From: Lentisphaerota bacterium
GTDB lineage: Bacteria > Verrucomicrobiota > Kiritimatiellia > UBA8416 > JAUUYL01
Assembly (NCBI GenBank): GCA_030590485.1
Contig: JAUUYL010000015.1
Location: forward strand, 1-40,865
Length of the DNA: 40,865 bases
Direction of reading: 5' to 3'
Shown: one piece after another, positions 6,761-14,429 of the stretch
Layout: every line of letters begins with the position of its first letter
Position numbering within the stretch: position 1 is the stretch's first letter
Translations under genes and position numbers: made by a program
Notes under the pieces: model-generated
What the model was told of the DNA's origin: nothing
Seen by the model: only the letters and a program-made list of their open reading frames with translations
Databases searched by the model: none

Positions 6761-6924
6761 AATGTGCTCCTCAAAATTAGAAATTCATCACGCCACAGGC
6801 ATGACTGGAAACTCGATTCTCTTACAAAACATCCATTATTACAAGCAATAAGGCGTTTGAGGTTCAGGATTCAACGGTTTTGAGCATGCCTTTGAAGTTT
6901 TATATGATATACATTCAAAAACCA

Positions 6925-6953
6925 TTGGACTATTTCCGAAATAATGCTAGTTT
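6925..6953 (+). promoter_or_regulatory. Putative mtnA promoter
   Basis: TTGGAC (6925-6930), 17 bases, TAGTTT (6948-6953), about 50 bp before mtnA. The rest of the 6761-7005 gap holds an imperfect hairpin (TCACGCC-ACA-GGCATGA, 6788-6804) and the heptamer repeat listed next. Confidence 0.35.
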
Positions 6954-6971
6954 CTCATCTACAGTTAACCC

Positions 6972-6999
6972 TGAACTTTGAACTCCGAACCGTGAGCCT
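6972..6999. repeat. Degenerate 7-bp tandem repeat before mtnA
   Basis: Four consecutive 7-mers: TGAACTT, TGAACTC, CGAACCG, TGAGCCT. They end seven bases before the mtnA start codon. Similar period-7 tracts occur at several other gene junctions in this window. Confidence 0.6.
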
Positions 7000-7005
7000 G
7001 ATACC

Positions 7006-8112
7006 ATGAAAGTCAACGGAAAGCAATTTCGAACCATCCGGGTCCAAAAGGGTGACGACAAAGTCATCCAGGTAATAAACCAACCTCTGCTCCCTCATAA
7101 GTTCGAAATCATGGATATCCTGTCCTGCCGCGAAATGGCTAAGGCCATCGAAAATATGAACGTCCGAGGCGCAGGTCTCATCGGTGCAGCAGCCGGCTAC
7201 GGAATGTACCTCGCCACAATCGAAGCATCACGCCAACGTGACTTCGATTCACATCTCGAAAAGGCAGCCGAAATGCTTGTCGCCACCCGCCCCACCGCAA
7301 CAAACCTGTCATGGGCCGTCAAACGCCAACTCAAGGCTATCAATAAAGCTGAAGGCCTCGCAGATAAAGTGAAAGCAGCTTTTGATACCGCAAATGCAAT
7401 TGCCGACGAGGACGCCGAATGCGGCCGCAAAATCGGAGAACACGGACTTCCTATTCTAAAGGAAATAGCCGATCGCAAAAATGGCGAACCTGTCAACATC
7501 CTTACCCACTGCAACGCAGGGTGGCTAGCACTAGTCGACTACGGCTCCGCAACCGCCCCAATCTACGCCGCACAAGAAGCAGGCATCCCCCTGCATATAT
7601 GGGTCGACGAAACTCGCCCCCGAAATCAGGGCTCCCGACTCACCGCATGGGAAATGGAACAAGCCGGAATACCTTATACAATCATAGCCGACAATACCGG
7701 CGGTCACCTCATGCAACATAACATGGTGGATATCTGCATCACAGGAACCGACCGCGTAACACGCACAGGCGATGTCGCAAACAAAATCGGCACATACCTG
7801 AAAGCCCTGGCCGCAAAGGACAACAAGATTCCTTTCTACGTAGCACTCCCGTCATCAACTTTCGACTGGGAAATCCGAGACGGCATAAAGGAAATACCAG
7901 TAGAGCAAAGATCCGACGAGGAGGTGAAATACGCCTTCGGACTCTATAACGGACAAATGACCAAAGTCCTGCTCACCCCACCCGAAGCCAAAGCCGCTAA
8001 CTACGCTTTTGACGTAACACCATCACGCCTCGTAACCGCACTCATCACCGAACGCGGCATCTGCCAACCTAACGAGGAATCTATACTGAACCTATTCCCG
8101 GAACAGAGATAA
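7006..8112 (+). CDS. mtnA: S-methyl-5-thioribose-1-phosphate isomerase
   Basis: This 368-residue member of the eIF2B-alpha-like aldose-ketose isomerase family converts methylthioribose-1-phosphate to methylthioribulose-1-phosphate in methionine salvage. NVRGAGLIGAAAGYG (52-66), THCNAG with catalytic Cys169, DETRPRNQGSRLTAWE (201-216) and GTDR with catalytic Asp249 are all present, as is GDVANKIGTYLKALAAKDN. The motifs GHLMQH and ALPSSTFDW place it in the variant branch also seen in alphaproteobacteria, so a 5-deoxyribose salvage substrate is possible. No other mtn gene is nearby. There is no strong ribosome site at the ATG. Confidence 0.88.
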   Translation: MKVNGKQFRTIRVQKGDDKVIQVINQPLLPHKFEIMDILSCREMAKAIENMNVRGAGLIGAAAGYGMYLATIEASRQRDFDSHLEKAAEMLVATRPTATNLSWAVKRQLKAINKAEGLADKVKAAFDTANAIADEDAECGRKIGEHGLPILKEIADRKNGEPVNILTHCNAGWLALVDYGSATAPIYAAQEAGIPLHIWVDETRPRNQGSRLTAWEMEQAGIPYTIIADNTGGHLMQHNMVDICITGTDRVTRTGDVANKIGTYLKALAAKDNKIPFYVALPSSTFDWEIRDGIKEIPVEQRSDEEVKYAFGLYNGQMTKVLLTPPEAKAANYAFDVTPSRLVTALITERGICQPNEESILNLFPEQR

Positions 8113-8172
8113 ACAACGTTGATCGAGGAAACCTCGGCCAACGAATAAAGAAGAGATTCGTGTTATTCGTGG

Positions 8173-8817
8173 TTAAATTCTCTTGTGTCTTTTGACACCA
8201 AGCATCAAGAGTCCCGGCAAACAAACCCCAGCGAAAAATGCCAACAGAAAAGAATTCAATTCAGCTGCATAAGCACCTATCCCCGCGTAAACCACCGACA
8301 TGCCCAGATTCGACAACGAGGTAACAAACATAAACCTCGAAAAAGAAATCCTACTCACACCCGCAAACAACACCGACACCTCAGCCAACACAGGCACCGG
8401 CCGCGCTATCACAAGCGCCCATAATCCAAATTTCTCACTAACAGCCTCAAATCGATCCAGATCCTTCTCCCCGCACATCTTAACAGCCATCGGCCTGCCG
8501 CATATCCGCCCCAGCCAATAACCCGATACACAACTGACAATCATTCCCACTAAAGACGTCAGCGCACCAACAGTCAACCCCAGCAACATCCCGCAGCCCG
8601 TACTGACAAGACTCGACGGCACAGGAAAAAGAATATCCGACGCCAACAGCCCGCCAAGAACCCCCATAACCAGCATAGGCTTACCATGCGCAGACTCCAG
8701 AAACACACTCGTCCACCCATCAACCCTATCCCCCCAGATCATGAACGGCACAATCACCAGTGCCAACACACCAGCAACCATCCCCACCCATCCAACTCTA
8801 TGACTTTCTCTGCCCAT
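8173..8817 (-). CDS. VTT/DedA-family (SNARE-associated) membrane protein
   Basis: This 214-residue inner-membrane protein has about five hydrophobic segments (residues 9-30, 45-65, 75-105, 135-160, 170-205). The VTT-domain signature appears as reentrant loops: FPVPSSLVSTGCGMLLG, then SGYWLGR and ARPVPVLAEVSVLFAGVSR, where the GR and ARP-VP motifs are conserved. DedA/TMEM41-type proteins act in lipid scrambling and envelope homeostasis. An in-frame GTG six bases upstream (8823) is an alternative start. It converges with mtnA and is the neighbour of ABC-F, with repeats between. Confidence 0.78.
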   Translation of the reverse strand: MGRESHRVGWVGMVAGVLALVIVPFMIWGDRVDGWTSVFLESAHGKPMLVMGVLGGLLASDILFPVPSSLVSTGCGMLLGLTVGALTSLVGMIVSCVSGYWLGRICGRPMAVKMCGEKDLDRFEAVSEKFGLWALVIARPVPVLAEVSVLFAGVSRISFSRFMFVTSLSNLGMSVVYAGIGAYAAELNSFLLAFFAGVCLPGLLMLGVKRHKRI

Positions 8818-8826
8818 CTTCACTTC

Positions 8827-8861
8827 GATATTCAGTATTCGATATTCGATATTCGATATTC
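8827..8861. repeat. Perfect 7-bp tandem repeat (GATATTC)
   Basis: Five adjacent heptamers: GATATTC, AGTATTC, then GATATTC three times. The tract lies between the start of the VTT-domain gene and the end of the ABC-F gene and runs straight into a hairpin. Confidence 0.8.
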
Positions 8862-8885
8862 ATCACGCCATCGGCGTGATTTTTC
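8862..8885 (+). terminator. Hairpin with 3-nt loop followed by T tract
   Basis: ATCACGCC (8862-8869), loop ATC, GGCGTGAT (8873-8880), then TTTT. On the + strand this is a classic intrinsic terminator, but both neighbouring genes run on the minus strand. It is more likely one of the dispersed hairpins of this genome. A second heptamer tract (CATTCAT, CATTCAT, CACTCAG, TACTCAT) follows at 8907-8934 and overlaps the end of the ABC-F gene. Confidence 0.45.
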
Positions 8886-8919
8886 CCAAAGCCTATCATC
8901 CCCCAGCATTCATCATTCA

Positions 8920-10869
8920 TCACTCAGTACTCATCGCTTCCTTCTTCTCTCGCTCCAACTCATCCATCTCAATAGCAAACGCTTCCCAGCGCATATTATA
9001 ATCCACCAGCTTCTGCTGATTCTCCTGTAATGATCTATTGAGCTTCTCGTAATCCTGTCCTTCTTCCGGCAATTTCGCCGCCAACGCACTCTGCTCCGCC
9101 TCAAACTGCTCGATCCGCTTCTCGATCTTATTCATCTCCTTCTGCAACCCCCTGCGCAGCTTCCCGAACTTCTGCACGACCTCCGCCCTTTCGCGACGTT
9201 CACCCTGACGAGCAGGAACAGACTTCGTAGCCTTAAATGTCGGCTTACCTCCTGCAACTTGATCAATCTTCTCACAATAGTAATCATAGTTGCCAGGATA
9301 CCTGGTAACGCCCGGCGATGTCATCGCAACAATCCCGTCAGCCACATTGCGAACAAACTCAATATCATGACTCACAATACAAAGCGTGCCATCATAATCC
9401 TTAAGGGCCTCTTCCAATGCCTCTCTCGCCGCAACATCCAAGTGTGTTGTCGGCTCATCCAGAAGAAGAAAGTTCGGCGGATCAGCCAGCATCCTCGCAA
9501 ATGCCAACCGCACCTTCTCGCCTCCGCTCAACACCTGAACTTTCTTATCGAAATCCTTACCCGTAAACCCAAAGCCACTTACCAATGACCGCACATTCTG
9601 GTCCGTCGCATTCGTCGCAGCCGACCGCACAGCCTCAAATACAGTCTGATCCGAACGTATCGTCTCCGCAAATTCCTGAGACTGATATCCAGCATTCACC
9701 TTATGCCCAAGTATCCTTTTCCCTTCCGACGGCTCCAGAGCACCAACCAACACCCGCATCAGCGTAGTCTTACCAAGCCCGTTAAGACCAACCAGTGCAG
9801 TCTTCTCCCCACGCTCCATCCTGAAATCGACATTACGTAACACCCAACGCTCGCCATCATAAGTAACCCCGACATTCTGAAGGCTGACAACCTCCTGCCC
9901 GCTTCTCACTGGCTTAGGCAGCCTGATACTACCCTTACTCACAATAGCGCGGGGCACAACGATCTCTTCCATACGTTCGAGCATTTTGATTCTGCTTTGC
10001 ACGGCCGACGCCTTAGTATTCTTTGACCTGAAACGGTCAATAAACCTCTGCGCCTCCTCGCGTTTTCTGTCCTGATTCTTCTTGGCCGATATACGCTGCT
10101 CGTACCGGGTAACCCGTTCCTTTATATAATAATCGTAATTGCCCTGATATCTGGTCGCCTCTGCATTAGCGACTTCCAATGTGACTGTTGTCAGGCTATT
10201 AAGCAGATACCGGTCATGAGATATCAAAAGAAGAGTACCATCAAAATCCCGCAGATACTTCTGTATCCATTCTATTGCTGGTATATCCAGATAATTTGAC
10301 GGTTCATCAAGAAGCAATATCTGAGGCCTCGAGACCAGCACCCGCACCAACTCCGCCCTCATCTGCCATCCGCCACTGAACGTCTTAAACGCCCGCCCCA
10401 TATCCTCCTGAGAAAACCCCAACCCGCTCAATGCCATTTCTGTACGGGTTCTTACGGAATATCCATCGATAGCCTCGAAGTTAGTCTGCAGATCTCCAAG
10501 CTTCTTTAATAAACGCTTTTTCACTTCCGGATCAACATTCTGATCAGCCAGCTCATGCTCTACCTTGTCTATATCGCGCTGAATCTCAGCTACCTCAGGC
10601 AAACCACTTTCAGCATACTCCAAAACCGTATCGGTCGAGCCAAACGTTCCCAACTGCTGATGCAAATACCCGATTCGTGAGCTGGGCGGATAAGAGACCT
10701 GCCCGTCATCGACAGACATCTCATTCATCAATAGGCCAAAGATGGTACTCTTCCCCGCCCCGTTCGGTCCCACAATACCAACCCGCTCGCCTGGATTGAT
10801 AGTGAAGCTCACACGGTTCAACACCTGCTGCTCACCATAGCCTTTACTTACCTGTTTAAAATCAATCAT
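8920..10869 (-). CDS. ABC-F family ribosome-associated ATPase
   Basis: This 649-residue protein has two ATP-binding cassettes and no membrane domain. Walker A is GPNGAGKST near residue 34 and GLNGLGKTT at 361-369. The signatures are FSGGW (164-168) and LSGGE (447-451), and the Walker B segments are ILLLDEP (184-190) and FLLLDEP (467-473). The linker around 245-305 (ERVTRYEQRISAKK) is the helical P-site tRNA interaction motif. A charged C-terminal coiled coil covers about 560-649. ABC-F proteins bind the ribosomal E site and rescue stalled translation or protect against antibiotics; which applies here cannot be told. The C-terminal extension resembles the Uup/YdiF types. Confidence 0.88.
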   Translation of the reverse strand: MIDFKQVSKGYGEQQVLNRVSFTINPGERVGIVGPNGAGKSTIFGLLMNEMSVDDGQVSYPPSSRIGYLHQQLGTFGSTDTVLEYAESGLPEVAEIQRDIDKVEHELADQNVDPEVKKRLLKKLGDLQTNFEAIDGYSVRTRTEMALSGLGFSQEDMGRAFKTFSGGWQMRAELVRVLVSRPQILLLDEPSNYLDIPAIEWIQKYLRDFDGTLLLISHDRYLLNSLTTVTLEVANAEATRYQGNYDYYIKERVTRYEQRISAKKNQDRKREEAQRFIDRFRSKNTKASAVQSRIKMLERMEEIVVPRAIVSKGSIRLPKPVRSGQEVVSLQNVGVTYDGERWVLRNVDFRMERGEKTALVGLNGLGKTTLMRVLVGALEPSEGKRILGHKVNAGYQSQEFAETIRSDQTVFEAVRSAATNATDQNVRSLVSGFGFTGKDFDKKVQVLSGGEKVRLAFARMLADPPNFLLLDEPTTHLDVAAREALEEALKDYDGTLCIVSHDIEFVRNVADGIVAMTSPGVTRYPGNYDYYCEKIDQVAGGKPTFKATKSVPARQGERRERAEVVQKFGKLRRGLQKEMNKIEKRIEQFEAEQSALAAKLPEEGQDYEKLNRSLQENQQKLVDYNMRWEAFAIEMDELEREKKEAMSTE

Positions 10870-10887
10870 GAATCCTAATCCTAATCT

Positions 10888-11035
10888 CTTTCACGCCAAA
10901 GGCGTGGTTAAGCCCCACACATCCCACAATCTATCCCATCCAAGTAGAGCTGGCCTCCGGCCTGCTCACCCCGCAGCCCGCAATCTATTCCCTCCCTGGA
11001 GGGGTACCGTCAGGCGGGGTGGGTTTCCCCGTCTC
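10888..11035. repeat. Cluster of short hairpins and low-complexity repeat between ABC-F and the AbiE-type module
   Basis: CACGCC-AAA-GGCGTG (10892-10906), then a C-rich tract built on CCCACA/CCCATCC, a GGCC-TCC-GGCC hairpin and a CCCTCC/GGAGGG hairpin, followed by a G-rich segment at 11000-11035. The last part is read as the final codons of the antitoxin-like gene, whose tail KPTPPDGTPPGRE is unlike a folded protein. The repeat appears to have replaced the natural C-terminus. Confidence 0.5.
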
Positions 11036-11632
11036 CACATGCCTCTCCAATATCCCGCTAACCTCTTTCCGCACCGTCCCAGGATATCGAGGTGCCAGCC
11101 TGACCAGCGACTTACGCTCCAACCGGTCCAGATTTCTAAACGTAACCAGACTTTCAGCCTGCAATCCCTTGCGCTTCAGTAAATACACATAATCAAACAG
11201 CGCCTGTTCAGGTGACGCCATTATTCCTTCCTCGGGAAACGAATAAACAGAACTCGAAACACAGACGAAGACTATGCGCCCGACTGGCGTAACTCGCTCG
11301 CGTGATCGATTGTGCCTTCGTGACGTAAAAGCATGCACAACCCTAGGCACTTGCGTGACCAAATTGTTGCGATGCAAAGCATGAAATCCTGTGATGTATG
11401 CGGCCGGGTCAAGTGACGAAACAAGGTCCTCAGGCGAAACGGCATCGGGTAAGCCATATCGACCATCCGTATAACGCTGTATTATTCCTCGTTCAACATA
11501 ACGCTCCAATGCCACCCTCAAAGACGGCCATTCCTGAGCTGCGACATTAGACAATTCTGAAACAGTGAATACAACCTTCCCGTGCTGTTCACGCTGCTCT
11601 TGCAGGTATCTCATCCAGTCTACAGCTTTCAC
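10985..11632 (-). CDS. AbiEi-like antitoxin/transcriptional repressor (module A)
   Basis: This 215-residue protein has an N-terminal winged-helix region (residues 20-60: VFTVSELSNVAAQEWPSLRV, then IIQRYTDGRYGLPD), followed by the AbiEi-type domain with ITGFHALHRNNLVTQVPRVV and ASPEQALFDYVYLLKRKG. It should repress the operon and counter the upstream nucleotidyltransferase-like toxin. The start is GTG at 11632, preceded by GGGAGG and overlapping the toxin stop (GTGA). The order toxin then antitoxin is the reverse of classical abiE. The last 15 residues lie in a repeat and look non-native. Confidence 0.72.
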   Translation of the reverse strand: MKAVDWMRYLQEQREQHGKVVFTVSELSNVAAQEWPSLRVALERYVERGIIQRYTDGRYGLPDAVSPEDLVSSLDPAAYITGFHALHRNNLVTQVPRVVHAFTSRRHNRSRERVTPVGRIVFVCVSSSVYSFPEEGIMASPEQALFDYVYLLKRKGLQAESLVTFRNLDRLERKSLVRLAPRYPGTVRKEVSGILERHVETGKPTPPDGTPPGRE

Positions 11633-12426
11633 TCGCCACCTCCCATATCCACCGGCAGATATCGCTTTATAGTCGCCATCGCCACATCAAACACTTTCTT
11701 CCCTCCGTCAACCTCTTTGAGCTGCATAGCGGATGCGGCGTCAAACTGATTATCAATGACATCATTAATTGCTTCAACATGATAAGCCTCATTGGCTGAC
11801 AGATATTCAATGCGCTTTGTTACGGCTGCGAGGGTAATATTCAGCTCTTGTATTTTCACACGCAGTCTCTCATTAGAGTCGGGCAGAAACGTATTCTGAA
11901 ACAAAAAGACATCTATAAGATCACGGTGACGCAGATACATTCGATTCAAGACTGCGATAACCTTACTCTCGATTATGTCCCCTTTCGATACCGTTGCATA
12001 AACAATACCGTCCACGGTCTGAACTTCCGGCGGATCAGCACAAAGAATGCGTGTCACATCTACAGGCATCTCAATACGACTATTTGTAACATCATCTTTC
12101 CAGAACAGCAGATTCACTACTCGCACAATCGGCGAATCGGCGTCAGGCCCATGCGCGGGGGTAGCCCTTCCGGAATATCCGAACCTACGCTTAACCTCGG
12201 GAATCAGAACACGAGTAAACAAAGCCACAAGTTCTCCCTGCTTTTTCTCCAAATCACCTGACCAATGATAATCAATGTCGTCAGACACGCGAACGCTTGC
12301 ATCCAGCAAGCGATACCTGAACCCACCTATCAGTAGCAGATTTATGCCTGCCGGATGAGTCGCAACAGTCGCAACAACAGCCTTCTGAATACTTTCTATA
12401 TTCCGTTTTTTCCGGTCATCATCCAT
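11629..12426 (-). CDS. AbiEii-like nucleotidyltransferase toxin (module A)
   Basis: This 265-residue protein is of the DUF1814/AbiEii nucleotidyltransferase fold. LLIGGFRYRLL with the GG loop at residues 34-35, then VRVSDDIDYHW (46-54), provides the catalytic acidic pair. IIESKVIAVLNRMYLRHRDLID near 150-172 carries the conserved K...R...RD..D motif. Such toxins transfer nucleotides to tRNA acceptor ends or other targets. The ATG at 12426 is preceded by AGAGG; an upstream in-frame start at 12483 would lie inside the promoter, so I rejected it. Translation is coupled to the downstream antitoxin. Confidence 0.75.
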   Translation of the reverse strand: MDDDRKKRNIESIQKAVVATVATHPAGINLLLIGGFRYRLLDASVRVSDDIDYHWSGDLEKKQGELVALFTRVLIPEVKRRFGYSGRATPAHGPDADSPIVRVVNLLFWKDDVTNSRIEMPVDVTRILCADPPEVQTVDGIVYATVSKGDIIESKVIAVLNRMYLRHRDLIDVFLFQNTFLPDSNERLRVKIQELNITLAAVTKRIEYLSANEAYHVEAINDVIDNQFDAASAMQLKEVDGGKKVFDVAMATIKRYLPVDMGGGE

Positions 12427-12461
12427 CACAAATACCTCTGTATTCCTATATCTCAACCACA

Positions 12462-12512
12462 ATATTACCGTACTAAGTAACAAATGGCAACAAAAATGTT
12501 ACCATTTGTTAC
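12462..12512 (-). promoter_or_regulatory. Promoter and operator of AbiE-type module A
   Basis: On the minus strand, TTGCCA (12490-12485), 17 bases, TAATAT (12467-12462). A perfect 11-bp inverted repeat, GTAACAAATGG (12477-12487) with CCATTTGTTAC (12502-12512), overlaps the -35 box. It is the likely autorepression site of the AbiEi-like protein. Confidence 0.7.
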
Positions 12513-12586
12513 GCGTGTTGAATTGCGGCGTCCTTACTTGCCACGCCACCATCAGACCCCAATGACATCGCAGCACCTAAAGATCA

Positions 12587-12667
12587 GCCCCAACGGGGCG
12601 AAACGATAAAGCCCAGGGCAACGCCCTGGGATTAACATGGCAATCAATATGCAGACTGAAAGTCTGC
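12587..12667. repeat. Array of three hairpins with 3-nt loops
   Basis: GCCCC-AAC-GGGGC (12587-12599), CCCAGGGC-AAC-GCCCTGGG (12612-12630) and GCAGACT-GAA-AGTCTGC (12651-12667) are three perfect hairpins in 81 bp, two with the same loop. I recall similar hairpin pairs as dispersed intergenic elements in other genomes but could not compare. Confidence 0.7.
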
Positions 12668-12686
12668 CACCCCTCAAGAAAAAGAA

Positions 12687-12715
12687 TTGACGATTAATCG
12701 CAGATAGACTATACA
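12687..12715 (+). promoter_or_regulatory. tRNA promoter
   Basis: TTGACG (12687-12692), 17 bases, TATACA (12710-12715). The predicted start point is about 11 bases before the mature tRNA 5' end. Confidence 0.65.
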
Positions 12716-12732
12716 TTCCCACTCTTAATGAC

Positions 12733-12809
12733 GGCGGCTTAGCTCAGTTGGTTAGAGCATCGGAATCATAATCCGAGTGTCCGGGGTTCGAGTCCCTGAG
12801 CCGCCACCA
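12733..12809 (+). tRNA. tRNA with anticodon CAT (elongator Met, or Ile2 if lysidine-modified)
   Basis: The 77-nt sequence folds as a cloverleaf: acceptor GGCGGCT with AGCCGCC, D arm GCTC...GAGC, anticodon stem TCGGA/TCCGA around the loop ATCATAA, T arm CCGGG...CTCGG-like with GTTCGAG, discriminator A and an encoded CCA. A paired first base and the lack of the three G-C pairs in the anticodon stem exclude initiator tRNA. CAT can be Met or the TilS-modified Ile2; I favour elongator Met. It lies between two divergent toxin-antitoxin modules, a usual place for island insertion. Confidence 0.9.
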
Positions 12810-12862
12810 TTTAAACCCCTTAATTCCAACGACTTACAACAACACCCCATTTTAGTCGATTA

Positions 12863-12886
12863 AAATTGTGACGCAAATTGTGACGC
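12863..12886. repeat. Tandem duplicate AAATTGTGACGC
   Basis: Two adjacent identical 12-bp copies 53 bp after the tRNA. On the minus strand they read as TGCGTCACAATT twice. The rest of the 12810-12990 gap holds nothing else that I can recognise. Confidence 0.6.
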
Positions 12887-12990
12887 AGAGAATTTTTTCT
12901 GAGGGGAAAGGGGTGGCGGTTTGGGATAACCGGCGATGCCTGAAACTCTTTTTTGAACGAAGCGGAGTATCAAAGAACCCACATTGATCA

Positions 12991-13020
12991 TTGACAGCAA
13001 CTATCACATATTGATAGTAT
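12991..13020 (+). promoter_or_regulatory. Promoter and operator of AbiE-type module B
   Basis: TTGACA (12991-12996), 18 bases, TAGTAT (13015-13020), then six bases to the ATG at 13027. A perfect inverted repeat ACTATCA (13000-13006) / TGATAGT (13012-13018) covers the spacer and -10 box, the expected site for AbiEi autorepression. Confidence 0.7.
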
Positions 13021-13026
13021 CTGTGT

Positions 13027-13623
13027 ATGGTTAATGTTGGATACAAAAGAATACAGGGGTTTTCCGGCGATCTTGACGGCGTCTTCACCCTACCTGACCT
13101 GAAGGTTGCGCTTGATAAGAACACGGAAATCTCGCTTTTCCGGTCTATCAAGAAACTTCAGGAAGAAGGCGAGTTGATAAAGATCAAGCGCGGGGTCTAT
13201 GCAGTGCCAGACGCTTCGCTCGAAGCAATCAGCGCACGCATCGACCCTAAGTCGTATATTTCCACAGACTCAGTGTTGGCTTCAAAAGCTATCATCGGAT
13301 CTATCCCCGCAAGAAAAGTACAGGCTGTAAAGGTGGGTCCGCCGAGGGTCTACAAGTGCAGCCTCGGCGTTATCGAACACCTCAGCATCTCCCCTTCCCT
13401 GTTCTTCGGCTTCGAGTCTATAGACGATCGGCTCTATGCCACACCGGAGAAAGCGTTTCTGGATGTTTGTTATTACTGCTTCAAAGGAAAACGCTTTCCA
13501 TTTGATCCGGCTACAGACATCAACACCGAACAGCTTAATATGAATATCGTTACGGACTACTTGAAAAAATACGACAAGAGGTTTGTGTCATTTTACAACC
13601 GCATATGGGGAACGTCATCATGA
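13027..13623 (+). CDS. AbiEi-like antitoxin/transcriptional repressor (module B)
   Basis: This 198-residue protein has an N-terminal winged helix (residues 17-58: VFTLPDLKVAL, SLFRSIKKLQEEGELIKIKR, GVYAVPD). The AbiEi-type body follows (RIDPKSYISTDSVLASKAIIGSIP, then YATPEKAFLDVCYYCFKGKRFPFD). It should bind the inverted repeat at 13000-13018. No ribosome site precedes the ATG, which lies six bases after the -10 box. Its stop overlaps the toxin start (ATGA), the canonical abiEi-abiEii order. Confidence 0.78.
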   Translation: MVNVGYKRIQGFSGDLDGVFTLPDLKVALDKNTEISLFRSIKKLQEEGELIKIKRGVYAVPDASLEAISARIDPKSYISTDSVLASKAIIGSIPARKVQAVKVGPPRVYKCSLGVIEHLSISPSLFFGFESIDDRLYATPEKAFLDVCYYCFKGKRFPFDPATDINTEQLNMNIVTDYLKKYDKRFVSFYNRIWGTSS

Positions 13624-14345
13624 TAGATAAAGAACAGGCACTGCTGGCATTGGTAATGGATCGGTTTGCTGAGAAGTTCGACAAGAAGGCTGTTCTCAGA
13701 GGCGGCATGGTTCTGCGTATCCTCGGGTCGCCAAGATCGACTAACGACCTGGACTATATCTTCGTCCCCTTCAAGTCAAAGAATGACATTGTCGATGATG
13801 TCGTCTCATGTCTCAAGGAGATAGAAGGAGCGAACGTAACATACTCGCTGAACTCCAAATGTCTCAGGGTCGTATTGACTGTTGAGGATACAACCATACA
13901 GATCGAAGCAAAGGTTGCAAAAGATATTGCGGTATCGTCCACAACGACCAAGCTCTTTTCTCCTCAATTCGACTTGCCGAAACGCATCATAAATATTGTG
14001 GATCTCTCCGTAGCGCTTTCCAACAAAATGGCTGCATGGAACGAAAGGCGCCTGATTAGAGATATCTATGACATCTGGTTCTATATTCAGATGAACGTAC
14101 AACCGGACATACAGACGCTACAAACAAGACTAGACAAACCTCAGTATTCCAAGCTGATCAACAAGGCCGACTATTTTCAGGGAACTTCAGTATCAGAGTT
14201 CTTTGATTTTCTCCGCGAAAAATGCGCTGACTTATCTGACAAAGAGATAGAAAACGAGCTCTCAGCCTATCTGCCTCCAGAAGACATCCAAGGCCTGGGC
14301 ATGATATTCCGAGCAGCACTCGCTAAGCTCATTAACCAGGAATAG
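13620..14345 (+). CDS. AbiEii-like nucleotidyltransferase toxin (module B)
   Basis: This 241-residue DUF1814/AbiEii-type protein has VLRGGMVLRILGSPRSTNDLDY at residues 25-46: the GG loop, a conserved arginine and the catalytic D43/D45 pair. LSNKMAAWNERRLIRDIYDIWFY near 137-160 is the second conserved motif (K...R...RD..D). GGGGA before the overlapping ATG at 13620 fixes the start. In type IV abiE systems this protein inhibits growth by modifying tRNA. Low similarity to module A suggests independent acquisition. Confidence 0.8.
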   Translation: MIDKEQALLALVMDRFAEKFDKKAVLRGGMVLRILGSPRSTNDLDYIFVPFKSKNDIVDDVVSCLKEIEGANVTYSLNSKCLRVVLTVEDTTIQIEAKVAKDIAVSSTTTKLFSPQFDLPKRIINIVDLSVALSNKMAAWNERRLIRDIYDIWFYIQMNVQPDIQTLQTRLDKPQYSKLINKADYFQGTSVSEFFDFLREKCADLSDKEIENELSAYLPPEDIQGLGMIFRAALAKLINQE

Positions 14346-14375
14346 ACCAGGGCGTTTACGTGATTCCCGTGAGTT

Positions 14376-14396
14376 TTAACCGTGAACCCGGAACCA
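14376..14396. repeat. Degenerate 7-bp tandem repeat after module B
   Basis: TTAACCG, TGAACCC, GGAACCA: three heptamers with AACC at fixed positions. They follow the end of the nucleotidyltransferase gene, and the tract resembles the one before mtnA (6972-6999). Confidence 0.5.
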
Positions 14397-14429
14397 TTGG
14401 CCGAAAAGACCTTTTCGGACAGGCTCTAG

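Noticed and set aside
8118-8142. Terminator between mtnA and the VTT-domain gene
   Set aside because: GTTG-AT-CGAGG / CCTCG-GC-CAAC can form a hairpin, but no T tract follows on either strand, so I do not call it a terminator.
12852-13151. Minus-strand frame ending near the tRNA, with CVTICVT-like residues
   Set aside because: The CVTICVT run is just the tandem 12-bp repeat in translation, and most of the frame is antisense to the AbiEi-like gene.
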